A DNA stretch of 54,947 nucleotides from an uncultured Rhodospirillales bacterium (lineage in GTDB: Bacteria; Pseudomonadota; Alphaproteobacteria; Reyranellales; Reyranellaceae): contig CAMFJT010000007.1 of the NCBI GenBank assembly GCA_945957125.1, forward strand, positions 1 through 54,947. The letters run 5' to 3'. Shown here one piece after another: positions 41,982 through 50,574 of this stretch; positions within the stretch are counted from its first letter, which is position 1, and each line of letters starts with the position of its first letter. The position numbers and the translations under genes were made by a program. The notes below the pieces were generated by a model. The model did no database searches, was not told the origin of the DNA, and worked only from the letters and a program-made list of their open reading frames with translations.

Positions 41982-42010
41982 TGATGCATCAATAGATGGC
42001 AAGTCATCTA
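41982..42010. promoter_or_regulatory. Candidate MarR operator
   Basis: A 10-base perfect palindrome TGATGCATCA (41982-41991) and a dyad TAGATG-N6-CATCTA (41993-42010) lie just upstream of the MarR ATG, in AT-richer DNA than the neighbours. MarR proteins bind 16-20 base palindromes in their own promoters. Confidence 0.6.
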
Positions 42011-42070
42011 CATTGCGATGACGCACGAGGTAATTGCCGGCAGGCCCTCGGGTGGCGCAAGCTACGTGCC

Positions 42071-42829
42071 ATGACCTCCGACGCCTCGCGCTGGTTCGAG
42101 CTTTTCAGGGCGTTCGGCCGCGCGCCGTCGCCCGACAGTTACGCAGCCGTCTTCCATCCCGAAGGGGAGGTGGCCGATGCCGGGATGACCGAGCCGACTC
42201 CGGCAGCGCAGGTGCGCCAGGCGATCGCGCACGTGCTGACGCTGATGCCCGATCTCTTCATCGAGATGAAACGCTATCGCACGCGCGGCGACGCGGTGTT
42301 CGTCGAGGCGGCAAACAGCGGCACCGTCAACGGCACCAGGGTCGCGTGGGACGCGGTGTACCGTGTTCACCTGAAGGACGGCCTGGTCCATCGCGGCCGG
42401 CGCTTCTACGACCAGGCGACACTGTTCCGCGCCTTGCGGCCCGACATGCCGTGGCTCGCCGAGTTGCCGCCGTCCGAGGGCAACCACGTGGCGTTCTACG
42501 GCGATGTCGTGGCGAATGCGCCGCTGCCGCTGAGGTTCGACGCCGCCGCGCGGATCGAGACGCCGGACCAGAAGCGAACGCTCGCCCCGGCCGACCTCGC
42601 GGGCCATCTGGCGAGTGGGCGTCTCGAAGCCGTCGACTGGGCCGGCGATGACACGCTCGCCTTCGTCGAATGGCGGCGTGGCGATCTCCTGGGCGTCGAC
42701 CGCCTCGACCTGAGGGACGGCGCGATCGTCGCCATGCGCCGGAACTTCGACACGCTCGGCCTGCTGGCCGAGCACGATCGCTCGGTGCTCGCCTTGCGGG
42801 CTGCTCTCCTGTCGAACGCCGGACGCTAG
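42071..42829 (+). CDS. SnoaL/NTF2-like protein, tandem fold
   Basis: 252 residues from ATG 42071. Residues about 1-125 form an NTF2/SnoaL-like cone fold (W-F-E-L-F-R-A-F-G..., D-A-V-F-V-E-A-A-N-S-G-T, then V-Y-R-V-H-L-K-D-G-L-V). Residues about 180-240 repeat a shorter strand-and-helix version (D-W-A-G-D-D-T-L-A-F-V-E-W, R-L-D-L-R-D-G-A-I-V) without the full N-terminal helices, so probably a second, degenerate copy. Many members bind small polyketide-like or aromatic compounds. Function unknown. Confidence 0.78.
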   Translation: MTSDASRWFELFRAFGRAPSPDSYAAVFHPEGEVADAGMTEPTPAAQVRQAIAHVLTLMPDLFIEMKRYRTRGDAVFVEAANSGTVNGTRVAWDAVYRVHLKDGLVHRGRRFYDQATLFRALRPDMPWLAELPPSEGNHVAFYGDVVANAPLPLRFDAAARIETPDQKRTLAPADLAGHLASGRLEAVDWAGDDTLAFVEWRRGDLLGVDRLDLRDGAIVAMRRNFDTLGLLAEHDRSVLALRAALLSNAGR

Positions 42830-43170
42830 CGCCGCGCCGCGGAGGAGAGCGCTCCTCCGGCGCTGGAGAAAATTGAGACTCGGTGAAAAGGCGCGGGACG
42901 CCACGCCATTGTTTGGCGGAGGCGCATTCATAGACTGCGCGCGTCAACGCAATTCGTGCCGGACGACGGCATCGGAGAGCGATTGCCAGCGATACGGGTC
43001 GAAACGTCCTTCAAATGAGAATGAGCGATTACGATGCGTGGCGCGCTGCAGCTTTCGCGTGTGCCCGCCGAGGGACCACCTACCACGATCGAGACGAAGA
43101 GCATCCGGCCGCGGCGCCCCAGGCTCCGCTCGGTCCGGCTTCACCAGGGCCTGGATGATGGAGATGAACC
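42830..43170. other. Intergenic stretch with hairpin and small frames
   Basis: 341 bases. A GGAGGAG/CTCCTCC hairpin (42841-42858) follows the NTF2 gene. Two small frames are open: 43021 onward (45 codons) and 43034-43174 (46 codons), the second ending in an ATGA overlap with the next gene. Neither has convincing coding support, so I list no gene here. Confidence 0.5.
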
Positions 43171-43500
43171 ATGACTCGTAAGCATGCCGTGACACTCATT
43201 GCCTTGTGCGGCGCGTTCTTGGCCAGTGCGGCCCATGCGCAGGTCGCCACGGCGCTCGAGCAGGCCGAGCTCGCCGCGCTCTCGCCCGAAAAGCGGGCCG
43301 AGGTCCAGGAGCGCGCCAAGCAGCCGGGCCAGACGGTGAGCGAGGTGCTGCAGACGATGCTGTTGAACGGCATCAAGAACAAGCACAAGGCGAGCCGCAT
43401 CGTGGCCCTCGACTTCGGTCGCGGCATTGCGGTGGTCGAGCTAGCCGACGGTGGAATGACCGCCGTGAACTTCGATACGACGACTCTCGTCATCAAGTAG
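43171..43500 (+). CDS. Small secreted protein, unknown
   Basis: 109 residues. Signal peptide to A-H-A (residue 23). The mature protein has a helical charged region (E-Q-A-E-L-A-A-L-S-P-E-K-R, about 30-42) and L-L-N-G-I-K-N-K-H-K, then a beta-like C-terminus. No family recognised. First of three small exported-protein genes in a row on one strand, each with its own spacing. Confidence 0.65.
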   Translation: MTRKHAVTLIALCGAFLASAAHAQVATALEQAELAALSPEKRAEVQERAKQPGQTVSEVLQTMLLNGIKNKHKASRIVALDFGRGIAVVELADGGMTAVNFDTTTLVIK

Positions 43501-43508
43501 CTTCAAGC

Positions 43509-43552
43509 CGCCCCTGGGCCGTGGCACGATGACGAGCCTCGGCCCGGGGGCG
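43509..43552 (+). terminator. GC-rich hairpin between small secreted genes
   Basis: Arms CGCCCCTGGGCCG (43509-43521) and its complement with one G-T wobble (43540-43552), 18-base loop, just after the 43171 gene. No T tail, so a weak terminator or attenuator. Confidence 0.55.
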
Positions 43553-43568
43553 TATTGGAGTTGCAGTC

Positions 43569-44021
43569 ATGAACAGAAGAGCTTTTCTTTTCACCTCGGC
43601 GCTGGGGTCGGCGGCGCATCCCGCCTTCGCGCAGGCATCCTGGCGCCTTGTTTCGCCGGAGGAAGAGGCACGCGACGATGCCGCGCCTGAGACGCCCGCC
43701 CCGCCGGACCTGCCGGCGCCTCCCCTGATCGAGCTCGTGCGGCCCGATATTTCCCGGCCCGTTCAGAACCCCGTGACGATCGAGGTCCGGTTCGGCGCTG
43801 GCCCCGGTCGGGAGATCGACATGTCCAGCCTCAACGCGACGTACGGCAGGCTGGGGATCAACATCACCGGCCGGCTCCTGGCGCACGCGGTCACGACGCC
43901 GAACAGCATGTCTGCCGCCAACGTCGACCTGCCGGCGGGTCAGCACCGGGTGACGCTCTCGATCGCGGACACCACCGGCAAGCGAGCGTCGCAGACCTTC
44001 CAGTTCTCGGTTGCCAGATAA
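43569..44021 (+). CDS. Small exported protein with Tat-like signal, unknown
   Basis: 150 residues. M-N-R-R-A-F-L-F at the start is a twin-arginine-like signal, cleaved near A-F-A. An acidic/proline-rich segment (E-E-E-A-R-D-D-A-A-P-E-T-P, about 31-43) is followed by a beta-rich domain with E-V-R-F-G-A-G and V-T-L-S-I-A-D-T-T-G-K, an immunoglobulin-like beta-sandwich pattern. Function unknown. Confidence 0.65.
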   Translation: MNRRAFLFTSALGSAAHPAFAQASWRLVSPEEEARDDAAPETPAPPDLPAPPLIELVRPDISRPVQNPVTIEVRFGAGPGREIDMSSLNATYGRLGINITGRLLAHAVTTPNSMSAANVDLPAGQHRVTLSIADTTGKRASQTFQFSVAR

Positions 44022-44096
44022 AGACAGCCGCGCGCACGCATTTCGGATACGTCATGATTGCTTTTCGAAGGCAATGCTGGACGTAGGGGTAGTCAT

Positions 44097-44267
44097 ATGA
44101 CGTTCATTCTGACGCTTCTGGTGTTTTCCGGCGGATCGGTCGCCGTGACCACCGTGGAATACAACAACGCCGCCGCGTGCGAGGCGGCCCGGGCCGCCGA
44201 CGTGAAGGCCCTGGAATCGGCATTCAGGCAGCCGAGGATCGTCGCGACCTGCACGCCGAAGGGATGA
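44097..44267 (+). CDS. Very small hydrophobic/secreted protein
   Basis: 56 residues from the ATG at 44097. A hydrophobic N-terminal stretch of about 12 residues (F-I-L-T-L-L-V-F-S-G-G) is followed by a short polar tail with two cysteines (in A-A-A-C-E-A-A and A-T-C-T). Gene call rests on position and a possible signal; may be spurious. Confidence 0.45.
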   Translation: MTFILTLLVFSGGSVAVTTVEYNNAAACEAARAADVKALESAFRQPRIVATCTPKG

Positions 44268-44297
44268 GCCGCGAGAGGGTGGGCGTGCCCGCGCGCG

Positions 44298-45092
44298 CTA
44301 TCGCCCTTTCCACTCGGGCTTGGGCTTCTTGCTGGCGAACGCATCGATGCCGGCTCTTGCATCCTCGCTCTGGATCGCGCCGGCCATGAACTCGGTGGCG
44401 TAGGCGTAGGCCTGCGCGAGATCCATCTCCATGTGCCTGTGGAACATCGCCTTGCCGGTCGCGATCTGCTCCGGCGGCTGGGCGGCGATGTGGCGCGCCA
44501 GGGCGAGCGTCTCCTCGTCGAGCTTCTCCGGGGCCGTCACCCGGCTCACCAGGCCGTCGCGCAAGGCGGTCGCCGCATCGACGAACTGGCCCGTGAACAG
44601 CATGTCGAGCGCACGCTTTGCGCCGACATTTCGACCGACCGGCACCGACGGCGTGCCGCAGAACAAGCCGTTGTTGATGCCCGACGTGGCGAAGGTCGCC
44701 GCGCTCGAGGCGACGGCGAGGTCGCAGGCGGCGACGAGCTGGCAGCCCGCCGCCGTGGCGATCGCCTGGACCTTGGCGATGACAGGCTGCGGCAGGCGGT
44801 TGATCGACAGCATCATCGCCGAGCAGCGCGTGAGCAGGTCGTGATGGAAGGCGTAGTCGTGCCGCGAGTTGACCTCGCGCAGGTCGTGCCCGGTGGAGAA
44901 GGCGCGGCCCTTGGCCTCGACGATCACGCAGCGGATCGAGCGATCCTTGGCGAGCTTGTCGAATTCCGTCTGCAGCGCGTCTATAAGCTCGCCCGAAAGC
45001 GCGTTCATCGCGTGCGGGCGGTTGAGCGTCAGGATGGCGACGGCGCCGTCGTTGCGGCGTAGCAGGACGGGTTCGTTGGGAGCGGCAGGCAT
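44298..45092 (-). CDS. Enoyl-CoA hydratase/isomerase family protein
   Basis: 264 residues, crotonase fold. L-N-R-P-H-A-M-N-A-L-S (about 23-33), F-S-T-G-H-D-L-R-E (about 65-73) forms the oxyanion strand with G-H-D-L, and A-A-G-C-Q-L-V-A-A-C-D-L-A (about 113-125) the second. The usual catalytic glutamate pair region reads F-C-G-T-P-S-V-P-V-G, without the classic E-x-x-x-G, so hydratase activity is doubtful; ECHDC3-like proteins share this lack. Divergent from the thioesterase, 33 bases between starts. Confidence 0.88.
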   Translation of the reverse strand: MPAAPNEPVLLRRNDGAVAILTLNRPHAMNALSGELIDALQTEFDKLAKDRSIRCVIVEAKGRAFSTGHDLREVNSRHDYAFHHDLLTRCSAMMLSINRLPQPVIAKVQAIATAAGCQLVAACDLAVASSAATFATSGINNGLFCGTPSVPVGRNVGAKRALDMLFTGQFVDAATALRDGLVSRVTAPEKLDEETLALARHIAAQPPEQIATGKAMFHRHMEMDLAQAYAYATEFMAGAIQSEDARAGIDAFASKKPKPEWKGR

Positions 45093-45125
45093 GATGTCAT
45101 TCTACTCGCCGAAGGGCAGGGCGCC

Positions 45126-45548
45126 ATGCCGGTGATGACACCCGACGACCTGCATCGCTTCGTGGCCGAGCATTTCCCCCAGGCTCCTCCGGGTATCGTG
45201 GTCGAGGCGATCGAAGACACGGCTATCCGGATCCGCCAGAAGACGCACGATGGGCACCTCCGGCCGGGCGGCACGCTGTCGGGGCCGACGATGATGGCGA
45301 TGGTGGATTGCGGCTTCTATCTTCTGCTGCTCGGCCGGCTGGGTCCGCCGGCGGTGGCGATGGCGGTGACGACCAACCTCAACATCAACTTCATGCGCAA
45401 GCCGGAGCCTGGCGATCTGCTGGGGGAGGGCAGGCTGCTCAAGCTCGGGCGGGCTCTCGCCGTCGGCGATTTCACGATCTGGAGCGAGGGGCGCAAGGAG
45501 CCTGTCGCCCATTCGACGGTGACCTATTCGATCCCGCCGGCCCGCTGA
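45126..45548 (+). CDS. PaaI-family hotdog thioesterase
   Basis: 140 residues, single hotdog domain. H-L-R-P-G-G-T-L-S-G-P-T-M-M-A-M-V-D-C and N-L-N-I-N-F-M-R-K-P are the PaaI-like signature strands with the long hotdog helix between. It hydrolyses acyl- or aryl-CoA thioesters. The divergent enoyl-CoA hydratase suggests a role in CoA-ester turnover. Confidence 0.9.
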   Translation: MPVMTPDDLHRFVAEHFPQAPPGIVVEAIEDTAIRIRQKTHDGHLRPGGTLSGPTMMAMVDCGFYLLLLGRLGPPAVAMAVTTNLNINFMRKPEPGDLLGEGRLLKLGRALAVGDFTIWSEGRKEPVAHSTVTYSIPPAR

Positions 45549-45638
45549 CCGGCTTTCCAGCAATATCAAGGGGATAGATCGAGGTATTTCGATACCGTGC
45601 TTCTAAGTCATTGTATTGTCGGCATAATTTCAGGCGAT

Positions 45639-45667
45639 TTGACATTCCGCCGGCGGGCCCCCATAAG
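45639..45667 (+). promoter_or_regulatory. Promoter of rplM-rpsI
   Basis: A consensus TTGACA (45639-45644), 17-base spacer and CATAAG (45662-45667), 25 bases ahead of the rplM ATG. It is the best sigma-70 match in the window. Confidence 0.75.
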
Positions 45668-45691
45668 CGCCGCCTCACGGAAGAAAGAGCG

Positions 45692-46156
45692 ATGAAAACC
45701 TTTAGCATCAAGACTGCCGACGTGCAGAAGAAGTGGGTGCTGATCGACGCCGACGGGCTGGTTCTCGGCCGCCTCGCCTCGATCATTGCCATGCGCCTGC
45801 GCGGCAAGCACAAGCCGACCTTCACCCCGCACATCGATTGCGGCGACAACATCGTCGTCATCAACGCCGAGAAGGTCCGCCTCACCGGCCGCAAGGCCGA
45901 GCGCGAGACGTTCTACTGGCACACCGGCCATCCCGGCGGCATCAAGGGCGAGACCCTGGGCAAGCGCCTCGAAGGCCGCTTCCCCGAGCGCGTCATCGAG
46001 AAGGCCGTCGAGCGCATGATTACCCGCGGACCGCTCGGCCGCGCGCAGATGAAGAACCTGCGCGTCTACAAGGGACCGAACCACGAGCAGGAGGCGCAGC
46101 AGCCCGAGAAGCTCGACGTTGCCGCGTTGAACCGCAAGAATTCGAGGATCGGCTGA
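45692..46156 (+). CDS. rplM: Ribosomal protein L13
   Basis: 154 residues, standard length. Begins M-K-T-F-S-I-K and contains [23 protein letters not shown], and [13 protein letters not shown]. Early assembly protein of the large subunit. Followed by rpsI after two bases, the universal pair. Confidence 0.99.
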   Translation: MKTFSIKTADVQKKWVLIDADGLVLGRLASIIAMRLRGKHKPTFTPHIDCGDNIVVINAEKVRLTGRKAERETFYWHTGHPGGIKGETLGKRLEGRFPERVIEKAVERMITRGPLGRAQMKNLRVYKGPNHEQEAQQPEKLDVAALNRKNSRIG

Positions 46157-46158
46157 CC

Positions 46159-46644
46159 ATGGCTACCGAACTTTCGTCCTTCGCCGAGCTGAAGAAGGCT
46201 CCCATCGTCGCCGGCACCCAGGCTTCCGCTCCGATCCGCGAGAAGGAGATCGATGCGCAGGGCCGAGCCTATGCCACCGGCCGGCGCAAGAACGCCGTTG
46301 CCCGCGTGTGGGTCAAGCCCGGCACCGGCAAGATCACCGTCAACGGCCGCGACCAGAAGGTCTACTTCGCGCGTCCGACGCAGCAGATGGTCATCCAGCA
46401 GCCGTTCGACGTGAGCCAGCGCAACGGCCAGTTCGACGTGGTCGCCACCGTCTCCGGCGGCGGCCTCTCGGGCCAGGCGGGCGCGGTGCGGCACGGCATC
46501 GCCCAGGCCCTCTCGAAGTTCGAGCCCGGCCTGCGCGGCGCGATGAAGTCGAGCGGCTTCCTGACCCGCGACAGCCGCGTGGTCGAGCGCAAGAAGTACG
46601 GCCGGGCCGGCGCCCGCCGCCGCTTCCAGTTCTCGAAGCGCTGA
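46159..46644 (+). CDS. rpsI: Ribosomal protein S9
   Basis: 161 residues including a 30-residue N-terminal extension typical of alphaproteobacteria. Core begins [15 protein letters not shown]; ends with R-R-R-F-Q-F-S-K-R, the tail that reaches the P-site tRNA anticodon. Confidence 0.99.
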   Translation: MATELSSFAELKKAPIVAGTQASAPIREKEIDAQGRAYATGRRKNAVARVWVKPGTGKITVNGRDQKVYFARPTQQMVIQQPFDVSQRNGQFDVVATVSGGGLSGQAGAVRHGIAQALSKFEPGLRGAMKSSGFLTRDSRVVERKKYGRAGARRRFQFSKR

Positions 46645-46668
46645 TCTCCGTCGCGTGCATTGTCTCGG

Positions 46669-46700
46669 AAGGGCGCCCTGGTGGCGCCCTTCCTCGTTTT
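46669..46700 (+). terminator. Terminator after rpsI
   Basis: AAGGGCGCC and complement (46669-46677, 46683-46691) with a five-base loop, then CCTCGTTTT. It separates the ribosomal operon from the carbonic anhydrase gene. Confidence 0.75.
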
Positions 46701-46726
46701 GGCGATCGTCATCCGGGAGTCCGCCG

Positions 46727-47239
46727 ATGTCCGGCCTCATCGTTCCGCACAAGGGCTTCGTGCCCAAGGTCGATCCGTCGGCCTTCGTCGCCGCCAACGC
46801 CACGCTGGTGGGCGATGTCGAGGTCGCCGCCAATGCCAGCCTGTGGTTCGGCGTCATCCTGCGCGGTGACGGGCCGGGCATCCGGATCGGCGAGAACTCC
46901 AATCTTCAGGACGGCACAGTCGTCCATGTCGCCGCGCGCGGCCTGATGACCGTCGTCGGCAAGAACGTCACTGTCGGCCACATGGTGCTGCTGCATGCCT
47001 GCGAGGTCCAGGACGGCGCGTTCGTCGGCATGCACTCCACGGTGCTCGACGGCGCGGTGATCGAGAGCGAGGCGATGGTGGCCGCCGGCGCGCTGATCCC
47101 GCCGGGAAAGATCGTTCGGCGCGGCGAGCTGTGGGCCGGCAATCCCGGCCGCAAGCTGCGCGAGCTGACCGAAAAGGACTACGAGATGTTCCGGCGCGTC
47201 GCCGCCGGCTACGTGAAGCTGGCGAAGTCCTACGATTAG
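46727..47239 (+). CDS. Gamma-carbonic anhydrase family protein
   Basis: 170 residues, left-handed beta-helix of hexapeptide repeats. Zinc-ligand candidates are H67 (T-V-V-H), H85 (V-G-H) and H90 (L-L-H-A-C), the YrdA/CaiE-like spacing. Hydration of CO2 or, in many YrdA members, no proven activity. Its own start follows the rpsI terminator closely. Confidence 0.92.
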   Translation: MSGLIVPHKGFVPKVDPSAFVAANATLVGDVEVAANASLWFGVILRGDGPGIRIGENSNLQDGTVVHVAARGLMTVVGKNVTVGHMVLLHACEVQDGAFVGMHSTVLDGAVIESEAMVAAGALIPPGKIVRRGELWAGNPGRKLRELTEKDYEMFRRVAAGYVKLAKSYD

Positions 47240-47260
47240 GGAAGCTGCGCCTCGGCAGCT

Positions 47261-47383
47261 CTTCCGCCGGGGCGCGCCACTCTAGGCGCCGACTCTGTCG
47301 CTCTTTCTCCTCCCCGTATGACCGGGGAGGAGCACGATAGACGTCAAAGTCGGCGCCTGTGAGTGGGGGCGCCCCGCCGGAAG
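47261..47383. repeat. Dispersed repeat, copy 5, nested double hairpin
   Basis: Outer arms 47261-47294 and 47348-47383 share the CTTCCG, CGGGGCGC, CCACTC and GGCGCCGACT blocks in inverted form with few differences; within them lies a perfect 10-base hairpin CTCCTCCCCG/CGGGGAGGAG (47307-47332). The outer arm matches the start of the copies at 29404 and 54842. Confidence 0.82.
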
Positions 47384-47454
47384 ACCGTCGCAGCAGGGAG
47401 CGTGTCCCCCTGGGCGCCGCAACCTGCTAAGGTCGTCGCGGGCCTCGACACACG

Positions 47455-48351
47455 ATGATCAACATCAACCCGCTGCGGCTGTTCGTGAAGGTCGCCGAAA
47501 CCGAGAGCATCGCCGCCGCGGCGCGCCAGCTCGATATCGCGCCGTCGATTGCCAGCCGGCAGATCGCCGCCCTCGAACGGGCCTTCAAGACGAAGCTGCT
47601 GACCCGGACCACTCGCCGGCTATCGCTCACCCCGGCGGGCGCGACGCTGCTCGAATGGGCCCGTACGACGGTCGAGGGTTACGAGGAAGTCGCCGACGAA
47701 TTGGGCGCCATGCAGCATCGCCCCTCCGGCGTGATCCGGCTGGCGAGCAACGACTACGCCGCCGTGACCTATCTGCCGTCGATCCTCCAGGAATTCTGCG
47801 CCCGCTATCCCGAGGTCCGCATCCAGCTGTCGACCTCGACCGATCCGACGAAGCTTCTGGCCAGCGTCTACGATCTGGCGATCCACGCCGGGCGCATGCC
47901 CGAAGCCAATCTCGTCGGCCGCCGTTTCCGGCAGTACCGCCGCCGGCTGTGCGCCACCCCTGCCTATCTGGCAAAGAAGGGCCTGCCGCAATCGCCTGCC
48001 GACCTCGCGATCCACGACTGCCTGGCCCATGCGTCGAGCGAGCGGCTTCATTGGTCCTTCGAGCACGCCGGGGAGATCGTCACGCAACCCATCCAGCCCT
48101 ATTTCGAATCCGACAACTACCTGGTCCTGAAGGAGCTCGCGCTGAAGGGGCTGGGCATTGCGCGGCTGGCGGAGGAGCTGGTCAGCGAGGCCTTCGCCGA
48201 GGGAGTGCTGGTGGAAGTGTTGCCGGACTACAAGTGCGTCTATGCCGACGGCGCCTTGCCCGCGATGTGGATGGTGTTCGCCGACCGGCGCGTCCTGCGC
48301 CGCACCCGGTTGCTGGCCGATTTCATCGTGAAGGAGCTGGCGCAAGGGTAG
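47455..48351 (+). CDS. LysR-family regulator
   Basis: 298 residues. N-terminal helix-turn-helix about 15-60 (S-I-A-A-A-A-R-Q-L-D-I-A-P-S-I-A-S-R-Q-I-A), followed by a substrate-binding domain of the CrgA/AaeR branch. It is 126 bases ahead of, and same-strand with, the following catabolic operon. Probable activator. Confidence 0.92.
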   Translation: MININPLRLFVKVAETESIAAAARQLDIAPSIASRQIAALERAFKTKLLTRTTRRLSLTPAGATLLEWARTTVEGYEEVADELGAMQHRPSGVIRLASNDYAAVTYLPSILQEFCARYPEVRIQLSTSTDPTKLLASVYDLAIHAGRMPEANLVGRRFRQYRRRLCATPAYLAKKGLPQSPADLAIHDCLAHASSERLHWSFEHAGEIVTQPIQPYFESDNYLVLKELALKGLGIARLAEELVSEAFAEGVLVEVLPDYKCVYADGALPAMWMVFADRRVLRRTRLLADFIVKELAQG

Positions 48352-48477
48352 GGGGCGTCATTCGGACCGAATCGGCATCGCTGTCGGTCGGTCTTGGAAA
48401 TGGTCCCTTTCCGCAGTTCGACTAGCGTTGTCCGCCCGAGGCCGTGACGCCTCCCAGACAAGACGAAGAGTGGGACG

Positions 48478-49452
48478 ATGGAAACGCTAGGAAGACGGGC
48501 CGCGATCGCCGGCCTGATGGGCCTTGCCGGCACCGCCCACGCGCAGCAGGACGCCTACCCCAGCCGGCCGCTCCGGTTCGTGGTCGGCTTTCCCGCCGGC
48601 GGCGTGACCGATGTGGCGGCCCGGCTCATGGCCGAGGAGCTCGACAAGATCCTCGGCCAGCGGATCGTCGTCGACAACCGCGGCGGCGCCTCGGGCTCGA
48701 TCGGTGCGGCCGTGGTCGCGAAGGCGCCGCCCGACGGCTACACGCTCTATTTCGTCATCGCCAGCCACACGATCCTGCCCGCGACCATGGGCCGGCATCT
48801 GCAATACGACACGGTGAAGGACTTCGCGCCGATCAGCGAGGTCAGCTCGAGCCCGAACATGTTCGTGGTCCGCACCGAGTCCAGGATCAGGACGCTGCAG
48901 GATCTGGTCGATGCGGCGCGCAAGGCTCCCGGGAAGATCTCCTATTCCACCCCGGGCTATGGGACGACCACGCATCTCACGGCCGCCTTGTTCGAGCAGG
49001 CCGCCGATATCAAGCTCATGCACGTTCCCTACAAGTCGTCGGTCAACTCGACGGAGGCCGTGGTCAACGGCGAAGTCGATTTCGGCTCCTCGTCGGTCCT
49101 GGGGGGCGGTCCCGGCGTGCGGCAGGGCCGTTACCGGCCGCTCGCCATCGTCGCGAATGAGCGGGTCGCGGCGTTCCCCGACGTTCCGACCTTCCGCGAG
49201 CTGGGCTACCCGGGCGTGATGGGGGATACCTGGATGGGCCTGCTGGCGCCGGCCGGAACGTCCGCCGCGATCGTCGGCAAGCTGCACGATGCGGTCGTCC
49301 GCGCCGTCGCGGACCCGACCGTCAAGTCGAAGCTGCTCGACATGGGCGCCATTGCCGTGACGTCGACTCCCGCGCAGTTCGCGAAGCGAATCGAGACGGA
49401 GGTCAGTGCCTTCAAGGCGCTCGGCGAGAAGGTTCCTTTGACGAGCGAGTGA
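48478..49452 (+). CDS. Bug-family solute-binding receptor (TctC type)
   Basis: 324 residues. Signal peptide to A-H-A (residue 22). Family marks: Y-P-S-R-P-L-R-F-V-V-G-F-P-A-G-G (about 26-41), V-D-N-R-G-G-A-S-G-S-I-G and P-D-G-Y-T-L. Such receptors bind carboxylated compounds in the periplasm; no TctA/TctB membrane partners lie in the window, which is usual for orphan Bug proteins that may signal or share a distant transporter. First structural gene of the cluster, 12 bases before the reductase. Confidence 0.93.
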   Translation: METLGRRAAIAGLMGLAGTAHAQQDAYPSRPLRFVVGFPAGGVTDVAARLMAEELDKILGQRIVVDNRGGASGSIGAAVVAKAPPDGYTLYFVIASHTILPATMGRHLQYDTVKDFAPISEVSSSPNMFVVRTESRIRTLQDLVDAARKAPGKISYSTPGYGTTTHLTAALFEQAADIKLMHVPYKSSVNSTEAVVNGEVDFGSSSVLGGGPGVRQGRYRPLAIVANERVAAFPDVPTFRELGYPGVMGDTWMGLLAPAGTSAAIVGKLHDAVVRAVADPTVKSKLLDMGAIAVTSTPAQFAKRIETEVSAFKALGEKVPLTSE

Positions 49453-49464
49453 AGGCGGCGCGAG

Positions 49465-50475
49465 ATGAAAGCCATCGAGTTCATCGGCGCCGGTGGACCG
49501 GAAGTCCTGCATCCTTGCGAGCGGCCGACGCCCGTGCCGGGGCCGGGCGACGTTCTGGTCCGGGTCGAGGCGGCCGGCGTCAACCGGCCCGACGTCACCC
49601 AGCGGCGTGGCCTCTACCCGCCACCGCCCGGCGCTTCCGACATTCCCGGCCTGGACATCGCGGGCGTGGTGGTCGAGGTCGGCGCGGACGTGAAGGGGAT
49701 CGCGGTGGGCGACGCGGTATGTGCCCTCGTGACGGGCGGCGGCTATGCCGAGTACTGCAACGCGCCGCAGGAGCAGGTCCTGCCTTTGCCGGACGGATTC
49801 TCCTTCGCTGAAGCGGCGGCCCTGCCGGAGATCTTCTTCACCGCGTGGAACAATCTCGTCTTCCACGGCCGTCTTGCCCAAGGGGAGCGTACGCTCTTTC
49901 AAGGCGGAACGAGCGGGGTGTGCATCGCCGCGATGCAGATCGCCAAGCAGCTGTTCGGCGCGCACGTGATTGCGACGGCAAGCTCGGCGGAGAAGCGCGC
50001 GCTCTGCCTCGCCCTCGGGGCCGACGGCGCCGTGGACTATCGCGACGACGGCTGGCCGGCCGCCGCGGTACGGGCCAACGGCGGCAAGCCGTTCGACTAC
50101 ATCCTGGACGCGCAGGCCGGGGATTACGTCGCCCGGCACATCTCCATCATGGGCTACGACGCCCGGCTGGTCATGCTCGCGGCGCACCGCGGCGCGACGG
50201 GCACCATCGACTTCCAGCAGATCCTGCAACGCCGCCTGGTCGTTACCGGTTCGACGCTGCGCCCGCGGCCGCCCGCTTACAAGAAGCGTATCGCCGATGC
50301 GCTGCGCGATCGTGTGTGGCCGCTGCTTGCGCAACGCAAGATCGTGGTGCCCTTGCAACTCGTCCTGCCATTGGAGGAGGCGGCCGAAGCGCATCGGCTG
50401 CTCGACGACAACCGGCAGATGGGAAAGATCGTGCTGTCTCTCACGGACGGGCACTTCCGGACCACGAATGCATGA
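49465..50475 (+). CDS. NAD(P)H quinone oxidoreductase, PIG3/QOR type
   Basis: 336 residues, zinc-independent medium-chain reductase. Catalytic domain with G-V-N-R-P-D-V-T-Q-R-R-G-L-Y-P-P-P and P-G-L-D-I-A-G-V-V-V; nucleotide fold F-Q-G-G-T-S-G-V-C-I-A-A, where PIG3 proteins usually have G-G-T-S-G-V/I-G. The G-to-C change lies in the dinucleotide loop and may alter cofactor binding. Followed 99 bases later by the monooxygenase. Confidence 0.92.
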   Translation: MKAIEFIGAGGPEVLHPCERPTPVPGPGDVLVRVEAAGVNRPDVTQRRGLYPPPPGASDIPGLDIAGVVVEVGADVKGIAVGDAVCALVTGGGYAEYCNAPQEQVLPLPDGFSFAEAAALPEIFFTAWNNLVFHGRLAQGERTLFQGGTSGVCIAAMQIAKQLFGAHVIATASSAEKRALCLALGADGAVDYRDDGWPAAAVRANGGKPFDYILDAQAGDYVARHISIMGYDARLVMLAAHRGATGTIDFQQILQRRLVVTGSTLRPRPPAYKKRIADALRDRVWPLLAQRKIVVPLQLVLPLEEAAEAHRLLDDNRQMGKIVLSLTDGHFRTTNA

Positions 50476-50574
50476 GTGCCGGACAGTCATGGGACTGGTC
50501 CGGAGCGAAGGCGTTGTCGAGGATCGCCGCGCGCGCCGCCGAACGCCGCGCGCCCATCGCACAGGAGGAACGAC

